Notes under the pieces: model-generated
Database searches by the model: none
What the model saw: the letters and a program-made list of their open reading frames with translations, nothing else
Told to the model about the DNA's origin: nothing
Shown here: piece after piece, positions 1 to 6,736 of the stretch
How the letters are laid out: each line of letters starts with the position of its first letter
How positions within the stretch are numbered: position 1 is the first letter of the stretch
NCBI GenBank assembly: GCA_021324415.1
Contig: JAJPJF010000255.1
Coordinates: forward strand, 1-45,818
Reading direction: 5' to 3'
DNA from: Nostocales cyanobacterium Centralia_MAG_434
GTDB taxonomy: Bacteria > Cyanobacteriota > Cyanobacteriia > Cyanobacteriales > Nostocaceae
Length of the DNA stretch: 45,818 nt
Position numbers and translations under genes: made by a program

Positions 1-766
1 CTTGTTTACGAGCCTTTTTCCAACGTCTAGATGCTTTCACCTTTTTGGTGCGGTTGGGTGCACGCTTACGACGCAAAGCCTTGGATGCTTTTTTGATTTT
101 TTGTTCTGACTTTTGGGTAAATCGAGGATTAGATATCTCCTCGAATTCTTCCCCATTGTAGAGAGTTAACGCTGTCTCGGTTCCTAAGTCAAAAGCCACA
201 ATTGATTCATATTGCAAATCAGATTGTGAACCAAACTTTGATTCAACTGTTGGAACTTCAACTGTTATTGACGCAAACCATTGATTTTTACTTGGCTTGT
301 AGACGACAGTTAAAGTCGCTGGAATACCCCATTCCTTAGCTTGTCCACGCATTTTTAGCGTGATACCCAAGTCGTTTAGGGTTAACCTTCCATGCTTACC
401 ACTGCTTTCTACTTTCCACCCTGATAATCCCGGATACGTCCAACCCGAGTAATTGCGAATTGACTTGAACTTGGGCAATCCCCTCAATCCCGAAAAGAAT
501 GAGTTATACGCCAAATCAACAGGCTTAACAGTGGCTTGCATGGCTTGTGAGTGAATGTAGGCAAACTCTACCCACTCTTTCTTGAATGCAGGTAAACAAT
601 TCTGTTGCTCAAAATAGCTAACCGATTTTTTGTTTGCTCTCCATTCATAGCGTCGGTGAGCAATGCAGGCATTATAGACATAGGCATGTACTCGTCTTGC
701 ACCAAATAATTTGTCTTCTTGTTCTTTGTTTGGGTACAGTCGAAATGTCTGTCTTTTGGTTGCCAC
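1..766 (-). CDS. tnpB: IS200/IS605-family TnpB endonuclease, cut by window edge
   Basis: This is an RNA-guided nuclease of the transposon-encoded TnpB (IS1341/IS605) type, the family ancestral to Cas12. The reading frame is open from a GTG at 766 to the left window edge (255 codons), so the C-terminal zinc finger and the later RuvC residues are outside. The N-terminus (MATKRQTFRLYPNKEQ) is the usual helix-turn-helix start, and 'AFDLGTETALTLYNG' around residue 193 carries the first RuvC aspartate. The basic stretch after it (KKASKALRRKRAPNRTKKVK) is the characteristic arginine/lysine-rich linker. The start is set by an in-frame TAA immediately upstream of the GTG and by GGAGG at 778-782. No frameshift is seen in the visible part. 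A divergent small ORF begins about 100 bp upstream. The guide RNA of such elements overlaps the tnpB 3' end, which is not in view. Confidence 0.9.
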   Translation of the reverse strand, partial: MATKRQTFRLYPNKEQEDKLFGARRVHAYVYNACIAHRRYEWRANKKSVSYFEQQNCLPAFKKEWVEFAYIHSQAMQATVKPVDLAYNSFFSGLRGLPKFKSIRNYSGWTYPGLSGWKVESSGKHGRLTLNDLGITLKMRGQAKEWGIPATLTVVYKPSKNQWFASITVEVPTVESKFGSQSDLQYESIVAFDLGTETALTLYNGEEFEEISNPRFTQKSEQKIKKASKALRRKRAPNRTKKVKASRRWKKARKQ

Positions 767-861
767 TTATTGCTCACCTCCTTGTTGTTATTGCACTATA
801 ATCATAATAGCATGATATACAGACAATGCATGTATTTGTTATAAAAAATAAGCGGATAAAT

Positions 862-1008
862 ATGAGGATTTCTGATAAAAGATACGCCAAATTACAGGCA
901 TTATCACAAATAAAAGAAAAGTCAATTACTGCTATATTTGAGGATTGGATAGACGGGTTATCGTTCCCGGAGATTGGTAATTCGTCGGACATCTATCACC
1001 CTCAATAA
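862..1008 (+). CDS. Small ribbon-helix-helix-like protein of the TnpB element
   Basis: A 48-residue ORF (from ATG 862; an in-frame ATG also lies at 826) reading MRISDKRYAKLQALSQIKEK..., then ITAIFEDWIDGL. The pattern of one short strand (MRISDK) followed by two amphipathic helices resembles CopG/Arc-type ribbon-helix-helix DNA-binding proteins. That fit is by eye and is not certain. It is transcribed away from tnpB, with about 95 bp between the two starts, and sits where tnpA often lies in two-gene IS605 elements. A 7-bp hairpin plus T-run overlaps its stop. It may be a repressor of the element, or an antitoxin-like passenger. No TnpA tyrosine transposase is visible. Confidence 0.5.
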   Translation: MRISDKRYAKLQALSQIKEKSITAIFEDWIDGLSFPEIGNSSDIYHPQ

Positions 1009-1023
1009 CCATAGGTTATTTTT
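1004..1023 (+). terminator. Short hairpin with T-run after the small ORF
   Basis: AATAACC (1004-1010), loop ATA, GGTTATT (1014-1020), then further Ts on the plus strand. It overlaps the TAA stop of the 48-aa ORF, so it is positioned as an intrinsic terminator. The stem is A/T-rich and weak. Confidence 0.45.
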
Positions 1024-1060
1024 GGTCGAAGATGCCTCTCCTCATTACCCGACTATCCAT

Positions 1061-1083
1061 CCCCACCCTATAGAGGAGTGGGG
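1061..1083. repeat. Probable IS200/IS605-type end hairpin
   Basis: CCCCAC (1061-1066) and GTGGGG (1078-1083) form a perfect 6-bp stem. Subterminal imperfect hairpins of this kind mark the ends of IS200/IS605 elements, where they are recognised as folded single strands. It lies upstream of the divergent tnpB/small-ORF pair, so it would be the left end of the element (tnpB read as forward). The exact cleavage site and target tetranucleotide cannot be fixed without an empty site for comparison. Confidence 0.5.
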
Positions 1084-1167
1084 AATTCCGTCGAATCTGT
1101 TAAAACTAGAATTTGTTTATTAAGTTTTTAATGATTATTAATTGTCTAGTTATGCTTACATAATATT

Positions 1168-1204
1168 GGGATTTCTTCAGGACATTATTGACTGAAGAAA
1201 TCCC
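1168..1204. terminator. 13-bp perfect stem-loop between the IS end and the cyclophilin gene
   Basis: GGGATTTCTTCAG (1168-1180) pairs perfectly with CTGAAGAAATCCC (1192-1204) across an 11-nt loop. It is about 55 bp past the stop of the minus-strand cyclophilin gene, but no strong U-tract follows on either strand. Just beside it is a 12-bp palindrome, CCCTTATAAGGG (1223-1234). It could be a transcript-end structure for the cyclophilin mRNA or a barrier to read-through from the transposon. Confidence 0.5.
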
Positions 1205-1259
1205 CCATCTTTACATGCCAACCCCTTATAAGGGATGAGTCATCCAAAACTAACCAAAC

Positions 1260-2366
1260 TTATGCCACTTGTGGCTCTACTAAATTCTCCGCTCCTTGAA
1301 TGACCTTAGCCTCTTCAATTTTGTCACCTGCTTTCAGTTTATCCAAAACATCTTGCCCCTCAGTCACGTAGCCAAAAACGGCATAGCGACCATCTAGCAG
1401 GTTGCGTCCTGCGGGAGTCAGTTCTGGTTCAAACAAAAAGAAGAAAACTTGTGAAGAACCGCCATTAACATCACTTTCAGGACGTGCCATTGCTAAAGCG
1501 CCAAAGGCAGAAAATGGCAAAACTGGCATATCTACGTAACGACCAGCATCTTCTAGGGTAATGCCATAAGTTGGCTTTTTATCTCCTTCAACCAAAACTT
1601 CTAAGGGAATAGCACGATATTGACCTGTTTTGGGATCGATAAAACCAACCTCTTTCCCTGGTGGATCTCCAGTTTGTAAAACGTATGATTCTTCAGCGCG
1701 AGTGAATTCTAACCCGTTATAAAAGCCCCGTTGCACTAAATCAACAAAGTTTCCTGCGGTGACGGGTGCACTGTAGCCATCCACAACAACTGTGAGAGGA
1801 CCTTTGTTGGTTTTTATTGCTATTGTGGCACGACCTTGGAGTTGAGGCAAATTGCTGTATTCTTTTGGAACTTCAAAGGGAAATTCCTTGATCATTAACT
1901 CTTCTAATTTGCCAACTAGATTTAGTACCTGAGATCGTTGTTGCCAGATTTTTTCCTTATCTCTAGCTTCAGCAGTTTCTTTCAAAGAATTCACGCCAGA
2001 TTTCAACTCAGTCAGCAAAGCTTGTGCTTTCGGTTGTCTTTCTGCTGGAACACTTTTTAAAAGTTGCGCAGGGTTATCAAGAATCCGTGATGCTTTACTG
2101 ATATCACCAGAAATATTGCCCCAACGTCTATTTGCCAGTAGCCGAGTGGAAATATCTTCTAGACTGGCTTGTAGTTGCCGCACCTGTTTATTATCAATCG
2201 GGAGTGCGTACCGTAATAGAGAGTTGCCGTCAGTAATCGCATTTCCAGCTGGTAGTGCTGCTCTACTAGAGGGAGTCCACCCAGCTGTGCTTATTCCTAA
2301 CAATAGCATTACTAACAGCAGAGAAGTGAGGCTGTTTTTCAGCCAGGATTTACATAAATTGAACAT
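1260..2366 (-). CDS. Thylakoid-lumen-type cyclophilin peptidyl-prolyl isomerase (TLP40/CYP38-like)
   Basis: A 368-aa protein with an N-terminal hydrophobic signal (about residues 10-30, ending in an Ala-rich region before 'ALPAGNAITDG'). A helical domain (about 50-165) follows, then a cyclophilin fold (about 175-355, from 'GRATIAIKTNKGPLTVVVDG' with 'TAGNFVDLVQRGFYNGLEFTR'). This two-domain layout is that of TLP40/CYP38, lumenal proteins that in plants help assemble photosystem II and often have little isomerase activity. The catalytic arginine region of classical cyclophilins (FHR) reads 'EFTR' here, as in this subfamily. It lies downstream of two rhomboid genes on the same strand and could be their last co-transcribed partner, though 120 bp separate them. 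A hairpin is present past its stop. Confidence 0.88.
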   Translation of the reverse strand: MFNLCKSWLKNSLTSLLLVMLLLGISTAGWTPSSRAALPAGNAITDGNSLLRYALPIDNKQVRQLQASLEDISTRLLANRRWGNISGDISKASRILDNPAQLLKSVPAERQPKAQALLTELKSGVNSLKETAEARDKEKIWQQRSQVLNLVGKLEELMIKEFPFEVPKEYSNLPQLQGRATIAIKTNKGPLTVVVDGYSAPVTAGNFVDLVQRGFYNGLEFTRAEESYVLQTGDPPGKEVGFIDPKTGQYRAIPLEVLVEGDKKPTYGITLEDAGRYVDMPVLPFSAFGALAMARPESDVNGGSSQVFFFLFEPELTPAGRNLLDGRYAVFGYVTEGQDVLDKLKAGDKIEEAKVIQGAENLVEPQVA

Positions 2367-2488
2367 GGGATGGCTTAATGCAATATCAAATTTTTGACTA
2401 GCTGTAACCCATCAATCATCTTCCCATAGTACAGGAAGCACTTTGGTCCTGAATTCATATCAGTTTTCAACATTGTTTAGTGCAACGA

Positions 2489-3184
2489 CTAACCACGCCT
2501 AAATAATCCGAACACGGGTGCCAAAATGAGTCCGAATACAAACCCACCAACATGTGCCCAATAAGCAACTCCACCTGTTTGAACACTCATGTTAGCTGCT
2601 GCTTGTAAGCTAGCAAGACCAGATATCACATTTTGGATAATGAATAGTCCTATTAATATGAATGCCGGAACTCTAATTGTGGTGATGAAAAAACCTAGGA
2701 AGATTAATGACACAACTCTCGTTTGAGGAAAGCGAATAACGTATGCCGCTAAAACTCCAGCGATCGCACCACTTGCTCCTAACGAAGGAATCTCAGACAT
2801 CATAGCAACAGACCATTGACACAAGGCGGCGAAGACACCACAACTGAGATAAAAAATTAGGTATTTGAAATGACCCAGACGTTCTTCTACATTGTTGCCA
2901 AAAATCCATAGGAATACCATATTAGAGATCAAGTGCCACCAGCCGCCATGCAAAAATTGCGATGTAATTAGTGTTGCCCACACTGGTATTGGGTGGTTTA
3001 GTGGAACTCCTGCCAAAGTAGCAGTTAAATCTCTTGGTACTAGTGCATATACGCGGATAAACTGTTCTAGTTGTCTACTTGAGAGACTAAATTCATGGAG
3101 AAAAACTAAAACATTTATACCAATCAACCCATAAGTGATATAGGGAGTACTTCGTGTAGGATTTTCGTCGTAGAGAGGAAACAC
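2489..3184 (-). CDS. Rhomboid intramembrane serine protease, copy 1
   Basis: A 231-aa polytopic membrane protein that should cleave transmembrane helices within the bilayer. Catalytic Ser138 sits in 'LGASGAIAG' and the partner His211 in 'YWAHVGGFVFG'. Asn88 in 'HLISNMVFLWIFGNN' lies in the family's conserved oxyanion-stabilising segment. All active-site elements are intact. The start is a GTG at 3184 preceded by TTAGGAAAAACACCT. The neighbour upstream is a paralogue with the same residue numbering. A terminator-like hairpin lies between the two copies, so this one may have its own promoter. The substrate is unknown. Confidence 0.9.
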   Translation of the reverse strand: MFPLYDENPTRSTPYITYGLIGINVLVFLHEFSLSSRQLEQFIRVYALVPRDLTATLAGVPLNHPIPVWATLITSQFLHGGWWHLISNMVFLWIFGNNVEERLGHFKYLIFYLSCGVFAALCQWSVAMMSEIPSLGASGAIAGVLAAYVIRFPQTRVVSLIFLGFFITTIRVPAFILIGLFIIQNVISGLASLQAAANMSVQTGGVAYWAHVGGFVFGLILAPVFGLFRRG

Positions 3185-3263
3185 AGGTGTTTTTCCTAAT
3201 TATTGATTACCTGCAATATACCTTTTCTGCTTATCTCCCGACTGTAGTTGAGAGATCTGGTAT

Positions 3264-3299
3264 AAAAAGCCGACTGTTAACATGCATTTGTTAACAGTC
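3264..3299 (-). terminator. Intrinsic terminator after rhomboid copy 2
   Basis: GACTGTTAAC (3272-3281) and GTTAACAGTC (3290-3299) form a perfect 10-bp stem with an 8-nt loop. On the minus strand the stem is followed by GGCTTTTTATA, giving a U-run. It lies just past the stop of copy 2 and upstream of copy 1. Confidence 0.75.
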
Positions 3300-3336
3300 T
3301 TAGTAAAATAGAAGGGTGAGTTTTAGGTTTGAAAAA

Positions 3337-4053
3337 TCAGTAGAAAGATTCTTCCCTGGACTTATCGCTAAACAATCCTAATAATGGACCGAGAATTGCC
3401 CCAAACAAAAAACCACCAGCATGTGCCCAGTAAGCAATTCCACCACTCTCCATACCGATATTAGTGGGTGTTTCTAGACTAGCAAGCCCGTAGAAAGCTT
3501 GCTCTACAAACCATAACCCAAGAAAGTAGAATGCTGGCACACGGAAGGTGGGAAAAAAGAATCCCAAAGGGATAACGCCAAGGATTTCAGCTTGGGGAAA
3601 GCGGAGAACATATGCTCCCAAAACCCCAGCGATCGCACCACTAGCTCCTAACGAAGGAATAGAAGAGTTTTGTGAAAAGTACCACTGAGTTAACGATGCT
3701 AAAACACCACAAGTCAGATAGAAAAATAAATATTTGATATGACCCAGCTTTTCTTCAACGTTGTTACCAAAAATCCATAGAAACAACATATTGCCAGCTA
3801 AGTGTAGTAAACCACCGTGTAAAAATTGAGAACTAATGAGCGTTGTCCATTCTGGCAGAAACTGGTGTACTGGAATACCTGCAAAGCTAGCAGATAGTTC
3901 TCTTGGTACCACAGCTGCAAGGTGTAAAAACCTATCTAGTTCTCTTGGAGGTAAACTGGATTCATAAAGAAAAGCTAAGACATTAGCAGCAATTAATCCA
4001 TAAGTTACATAAGGTGTAATTCGTGTGGGATTATCGTCTCTTATTGGGACCAC
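3337..4053 (-). CDS. Rhomboid intramembrane serine protease, copy 2
   Basis: A 238-aa rhomboid protease when started at GTG 4053. Catalytic Ser138 is in 'LGASGAIAG', His211 in 'YWAHAGGFLFG', and the Asn-bearing segment reads 'HLAGNMLFLWIFGNN'. The frame stays open upstream to 4164, but GTG 4053 is preferred. It gives the same length and residue numbering as copy 1, and it is preceded by TTAGGAAACACATCT, nearly identical to the leader of copy 1. The extra upstream residues are Lys/Arg-rich and unlike the family. Copy 1 lies 152 bp downstream and smpB about 130 bp upstream. The pair looks like a tandem duplication that included the ribosome-binding region. Confidence 0.9.
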   Translation of the reverse strand: MVPIRDDNPTRITPYVTYGLIAANVLAFLYESSLPPRELDRFLHLAAVVPRELSASFAGIPVHQFLPEWTTLISSQFLHGGLLHLAGNMLFLWIFGNNVEEKLGHIKYLFFYLTCGVLASLTQWYFSQNSSIPSLGASGAIAGVLGAYVLRFPQAEILGVIPLGFFFPTFRVPAFYFLGLWFVEQAFYGLASLETPTNIGMESGGIAYWAHAGGFLFGAILGPLLGLFSDKSREESFY

Positions 4054-4182
4054 AGATGTGTTTCCTAATTTTTTTAAAACCAGCCTCACATTACCTGATT
4101 TTGTTACGTCTTTTCTTCTTCCCTCTGGATGGGTTTCACTCAGCCAACAATGAGCAGTTATCAACTGTTCAGCAGATGATGT

Positions 4183-4650
4183 CTAATAATTTTTCATTGC
4201 CCTTTGCATATCCCGTTGATCTTGACGTCGTTTTAGGTCTTCTCGCTTGTCATAAATCTTTTTACCTCTAGCAAGACCTATACTTAGTTTTACCCAACCA
4301 CGCTTGAGATACATTTTTAAAGGTACTAAAGTCAACCCTTGCTGTTCTACCTTACCAATCAGCTTACGAATTTCCTGACTATGCAGCAGTAACTTACGTG
4401 TCCGGCGTGGCTCATGGTTAAAATATTGTCCACTTGAAGTGTAGGGGGAGATGTGTACGTTGATTAACCATGCTTCACCATCGCGAATCAAAGCATAACC
4501 ATCTTGGAGATTGACCTTACCTGCCCGAATAGACTTAACTTCGGTTCCTGTCAACTGAATTCCAGCTTCGTATGTTTCAAGAATCTCGTATAAATAACGG
4601 GCTTGACGATTGTCGCTAACAACTTTGTAACCTTCGCTCTTGTCGCTCAT
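4183..4650 (-). CDS. smpB: SsrA-binding protein SmpB
   Basis: A 155-aa RNA-binding protein that delivers tmRNA to stalled ribosomes in trans-translation. Recognisable segments are 'YEAGIQLTGTEVKSIRAGKV' near residues 28-47, 'VHISPYTSSGQYFNHEPRRT' in the middle, and a basic C-terminal tail (ARGKKIYDKREDLKRRQ...) that folds into the ribosomal mRNA channel. Length is normal for the family. It starts at ATG 4650 and is the first gene of the minus-strand run that continues into the rhomboids. Confidence 0.97.
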   Translation of the reverse strand: MSDKSEGYKVVSDNRQARYLYEILETYEAGIQLTGTEVKSIRAGKVNLQDGYALIRDGEAWLINVHISPYTSSGQYFNHEPRRTRKLLLHSQEIRKLIGKVEQQGLTLVPLKMYLKRGWVKLSIGLARGKKIYDKREDLKRRQDQRDMQRAMKNY

Positions 4651-5117
4651 GAAGAATTTTCAGTGGGTTAATTAAAAAAGGGGGGAGTGGGGAGTTGGGG
4701 AGTTAGATAAGAAGAGTTTTCATTTATTAATTTATGGAACCATTTGTGAAATATCACCTAACAAAGGGCGCTATGTCTCAAACTAAGAGCGTAGCTACTT
4801 GGGTTATTGGTGTTGCAAACAACTGGTCAAACATGATTTTGAGCAAACAATAATTTGCGGTTAGATTTTGACAAACCGTTTTAAAGAAGTCTACGTTTGC
4901 TAAGAACCCTCGGTCAAGTTTTTTAGCTTCCTTGCCTGAAAAGAACTGCAAAGTTTTTTAGCTACCCTGATGCCACGGTCACAACGATTACCATATGCAC
5001 AGCGGATGTTTAATTTTCAGCTTTTCAAGGCTAGATTCTCTGACGTCACGTTTTGTTTGCTATTTTGCTATTGTAGCAAAACCTATCAAATAGTGGAGTC
5101 AGTTGCTTTGTTGCTTG
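4651..5117. other. Intergenic region between smpB and ictB
   Basis: No convincing gene. It holds a purine-rich filler stretch (about 4678-4705, reading like GGGGAGTTGGGGAG) and a 16-bp near-direct repeat, AAGTTTTTTAGCT(T/A)CC, at 4916-4931 and 4951-4966. A 60-codon frame at 4970-5152 runs over the ictB terminator and is not credible. The smpB promoter should lie in the right-proximal few hundred bases of its start, but I do not see a clear one. Confidence 0.5.
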
Positions 5118-5146
5118 ATAGAGACGCGTTGTTCAAGCGCCTCTAT
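5118..5146 (-). terminator. Hairpin past the ictB stop
   Basis: ATAGAGACGC (5118-5127) and GCGCCTCTAT (5137-5146) form a 10-bp stem. The single A/C mismatch becomes a G-U wobble only in the minus-strand RNA. It lies 15 bp past the ictB stop, so it is probably the end of the minus-strand transcript. The U-tract is poor. Confidence 0.55.
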
Positions 5147-5160
5147 GATTAGTTGTCAAT

Positions 5161-6573
5161 TCAGTTGATCACTTCGTTGGCTTGGTCTCGTCGATTGATA
5201 GGGGTGTAATAACTGGCTACCAAGGCAACCATAAACCACCAAACTGTATTAACTGCAGGACGAAACCAGACTGTATCAACAAAACCATGACCAAGCATAC
5301 CTGCCAAACTAGCGATCGCACCAATTAACCAAAATCCTTCCACACTTGTCAATTGTCGCAACTGTTGCAATTGCACTAATGCTGTATTAAATATCACCAT
5401 AAGTAGCCAAACAAAACAGGCTAAACCAATCAGCCCAGTTTCTACAGCAATCTCTAGATAAATCGAATAGGCACTTAAAGCGCTGTAGCGTGAGAGTTGA
5501 TAGAAAGGGTAGACTTGATTGAAAGCATTGTGACCAGGACCAATACCAAGAAACGGGCGATCGTGAATCATCCCGTAGACAGCAGTCCAAACATTGATGC
5601 GGAAATTATTACTGCTGTCTTGCCGTCCAGCAAAAATACTGAAAAAGCGAAGGCGAAACTCCTCCGAAAAGATAACCGCTATGACACACATAGCGGCAAA
5701 ACTACCTAGGATTATTGGTAACAGCCATTTACGCCAAAACCGAGGTAAAAACCCACTGTACCAGTACCGTAGCAGCAACACCAAAGCAATCACAGCAATT
5801 GTTAGTCCAATAAAGCCACCCCGACTGTCAGTAAAACGGAAGCAAAGTAAATTGACTATCAGCATTGTAAATGCCAAAGCCTTAGGAACCAAGCCACGCC
5901 ATGCGAATATAGCAATGAAGCTCAAAACCACAGCTGGTAAGATATATCCAGCTAAGAGGTTAGGATTGGCCAAATAGCTGTAAACCCTTGTGTTCTTAGA
6001 CAAAGGAGATTCTGGATCAACCCAGGTTGCTAATTGAGCCGCACCAAAAAACTTTTGCCGTACCCCGTACACACTGACGATTAGCGATATGTGCAAGTAA
6101 AGAGTAATTAACCAAGATCGAATGCGAGGAGACCTCAGCACTCTGGCACACAGGGGAAACAGTAGCAAATAGAGTGTTAACGTGAACAAGTCATTCAATG
6201 CCGCTTTTTTCACCGGTGATAAAGCTGTGGCTACTATAGCAATTGCCCAGTAGAGGAATACCAGCAGATGAATGGGTGTCACAGTCACGACATTTTCTGA
6301 CACGATTTCATCTGATATGGTCAACAGTAGCCAAAATCCTGCACATGCACTCAGGAGTAACCCTACTAAAGTAGTATTATTTGGTACGAAAGGAACAACA
6401 GTATATACCAAACTCAGTAAAGCGGCTGCTATTATATCTCCCCACTGAAGTAACAAACTGGTTTGTCGCCAAGAGTGCAGTGAGCCGACTAGAAAACGGT
6501 GAAGATAGCTAGTGCCAAGATATTCTTTTATCGGTAAGAAAGATAAAGTGAATCTTTGCCAGATTAAATTCAT
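5161..6573 (-). CDS. ictB: IctB-type O-antigen-ligase-fold membrane protein
   Basis: A 470-aa protein from ATG 6573 (a TTG at 6594 would add 7 residues) with about ten hydrophobic helices. It matches the cyanobacterial IctB family by recognisable blocks: 'FLVGSLHSWRQTSLLLQWGD' near the N-terminus, 'RVYSYLANPNLLAGYILPA', and 'GRQDSSNNFRINVWTAVYGM' followed by 'RPFLGIGPGHNAFNQVYPFY'. IctB was first described as a bicarbonate-accumulation protein, but its fold is that of Wzy/WaaL O-antigen polymerases and ligases. The large periplasmic loop with GxGPG is typical of those. The gene is next to a GAF signalling gene and close to an exopolysaccharide locus, which fits a glycan role as well as a carbon role. 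Confidence 0.88.
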   Translation of the reverse strand: MNLIWQRFTLSFLPIKEYLGTSYLHRFLVGSLHSWRQTSLLLQWGDIIAAALLSLVYTVVPFVPNNTTLVGLLLSACAGFWLLLTISDEIVSENVVTVTPIHLLVFLYWAIAIVATALSPVKKAALNDLFTLTLYLLLFPLCARVLRSPRIRSWLITLYLHISLIVSVYGVRQKFFGAAQLATWVDPESPLSKNTRVYSYLANPNLLAGYILPAVVLSFIAIFAWRGLVPKALAFTMLIVNLLCFRFTDSRGGFIGLTIAVIALVLLLRYWYSGFLPRFWRKWLLPIILGSFAAMCVIAVIFSEEFRLRFFSIFAGRQDSSNNFRINVWTAVYGMIHDRPFLGIGPGHNAFNQVYPFYQLSRYSALSAYSIYLEIAVETGLIGLACFVWLLMVIFNTALVQLQQLRQLTSVEGFWLIGAIASLAGMLGHGFVDTVWFRPAVNTVWWFMVALVASYYTPINRRDQANEVIN

Positions 6574-6736
6574 AATCGTGTTTGTAATTAGCAAGCGAGG
6601 ACAAAACTAGAGATTGATGCTGATTTAGTAGTGGTTTTTGGTTATTTTACTAACCATGAACCTATCTTGGAAAAATTTCTAGTTTGAATCGAAGTCTATA
6701 CTAATTAAACATAACCAGTATTAAAGCTGCTTTTCG

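Noticed and set aside
826-861. Upstream ATG for the small ORF near the tnpB element
   Set aside because: The segment reads MHVFVIKNKRIN, outside the ribbon-helix-helix-like pattern; ATG 862 fits better, though it is not proven.
4054-4164. N-terminal extension of rhomboid copy 2
   Set aside because: Extra residues are basic and absent from copy 1; the GTG at 4053 has the same leader as the GTG of copy 1.
4970-5152. 60-codon plus-strand frame
   Set aside because: It runs over the ictB terminator hairpin, has no ribosome-binding site and no recognisable protein pattern.
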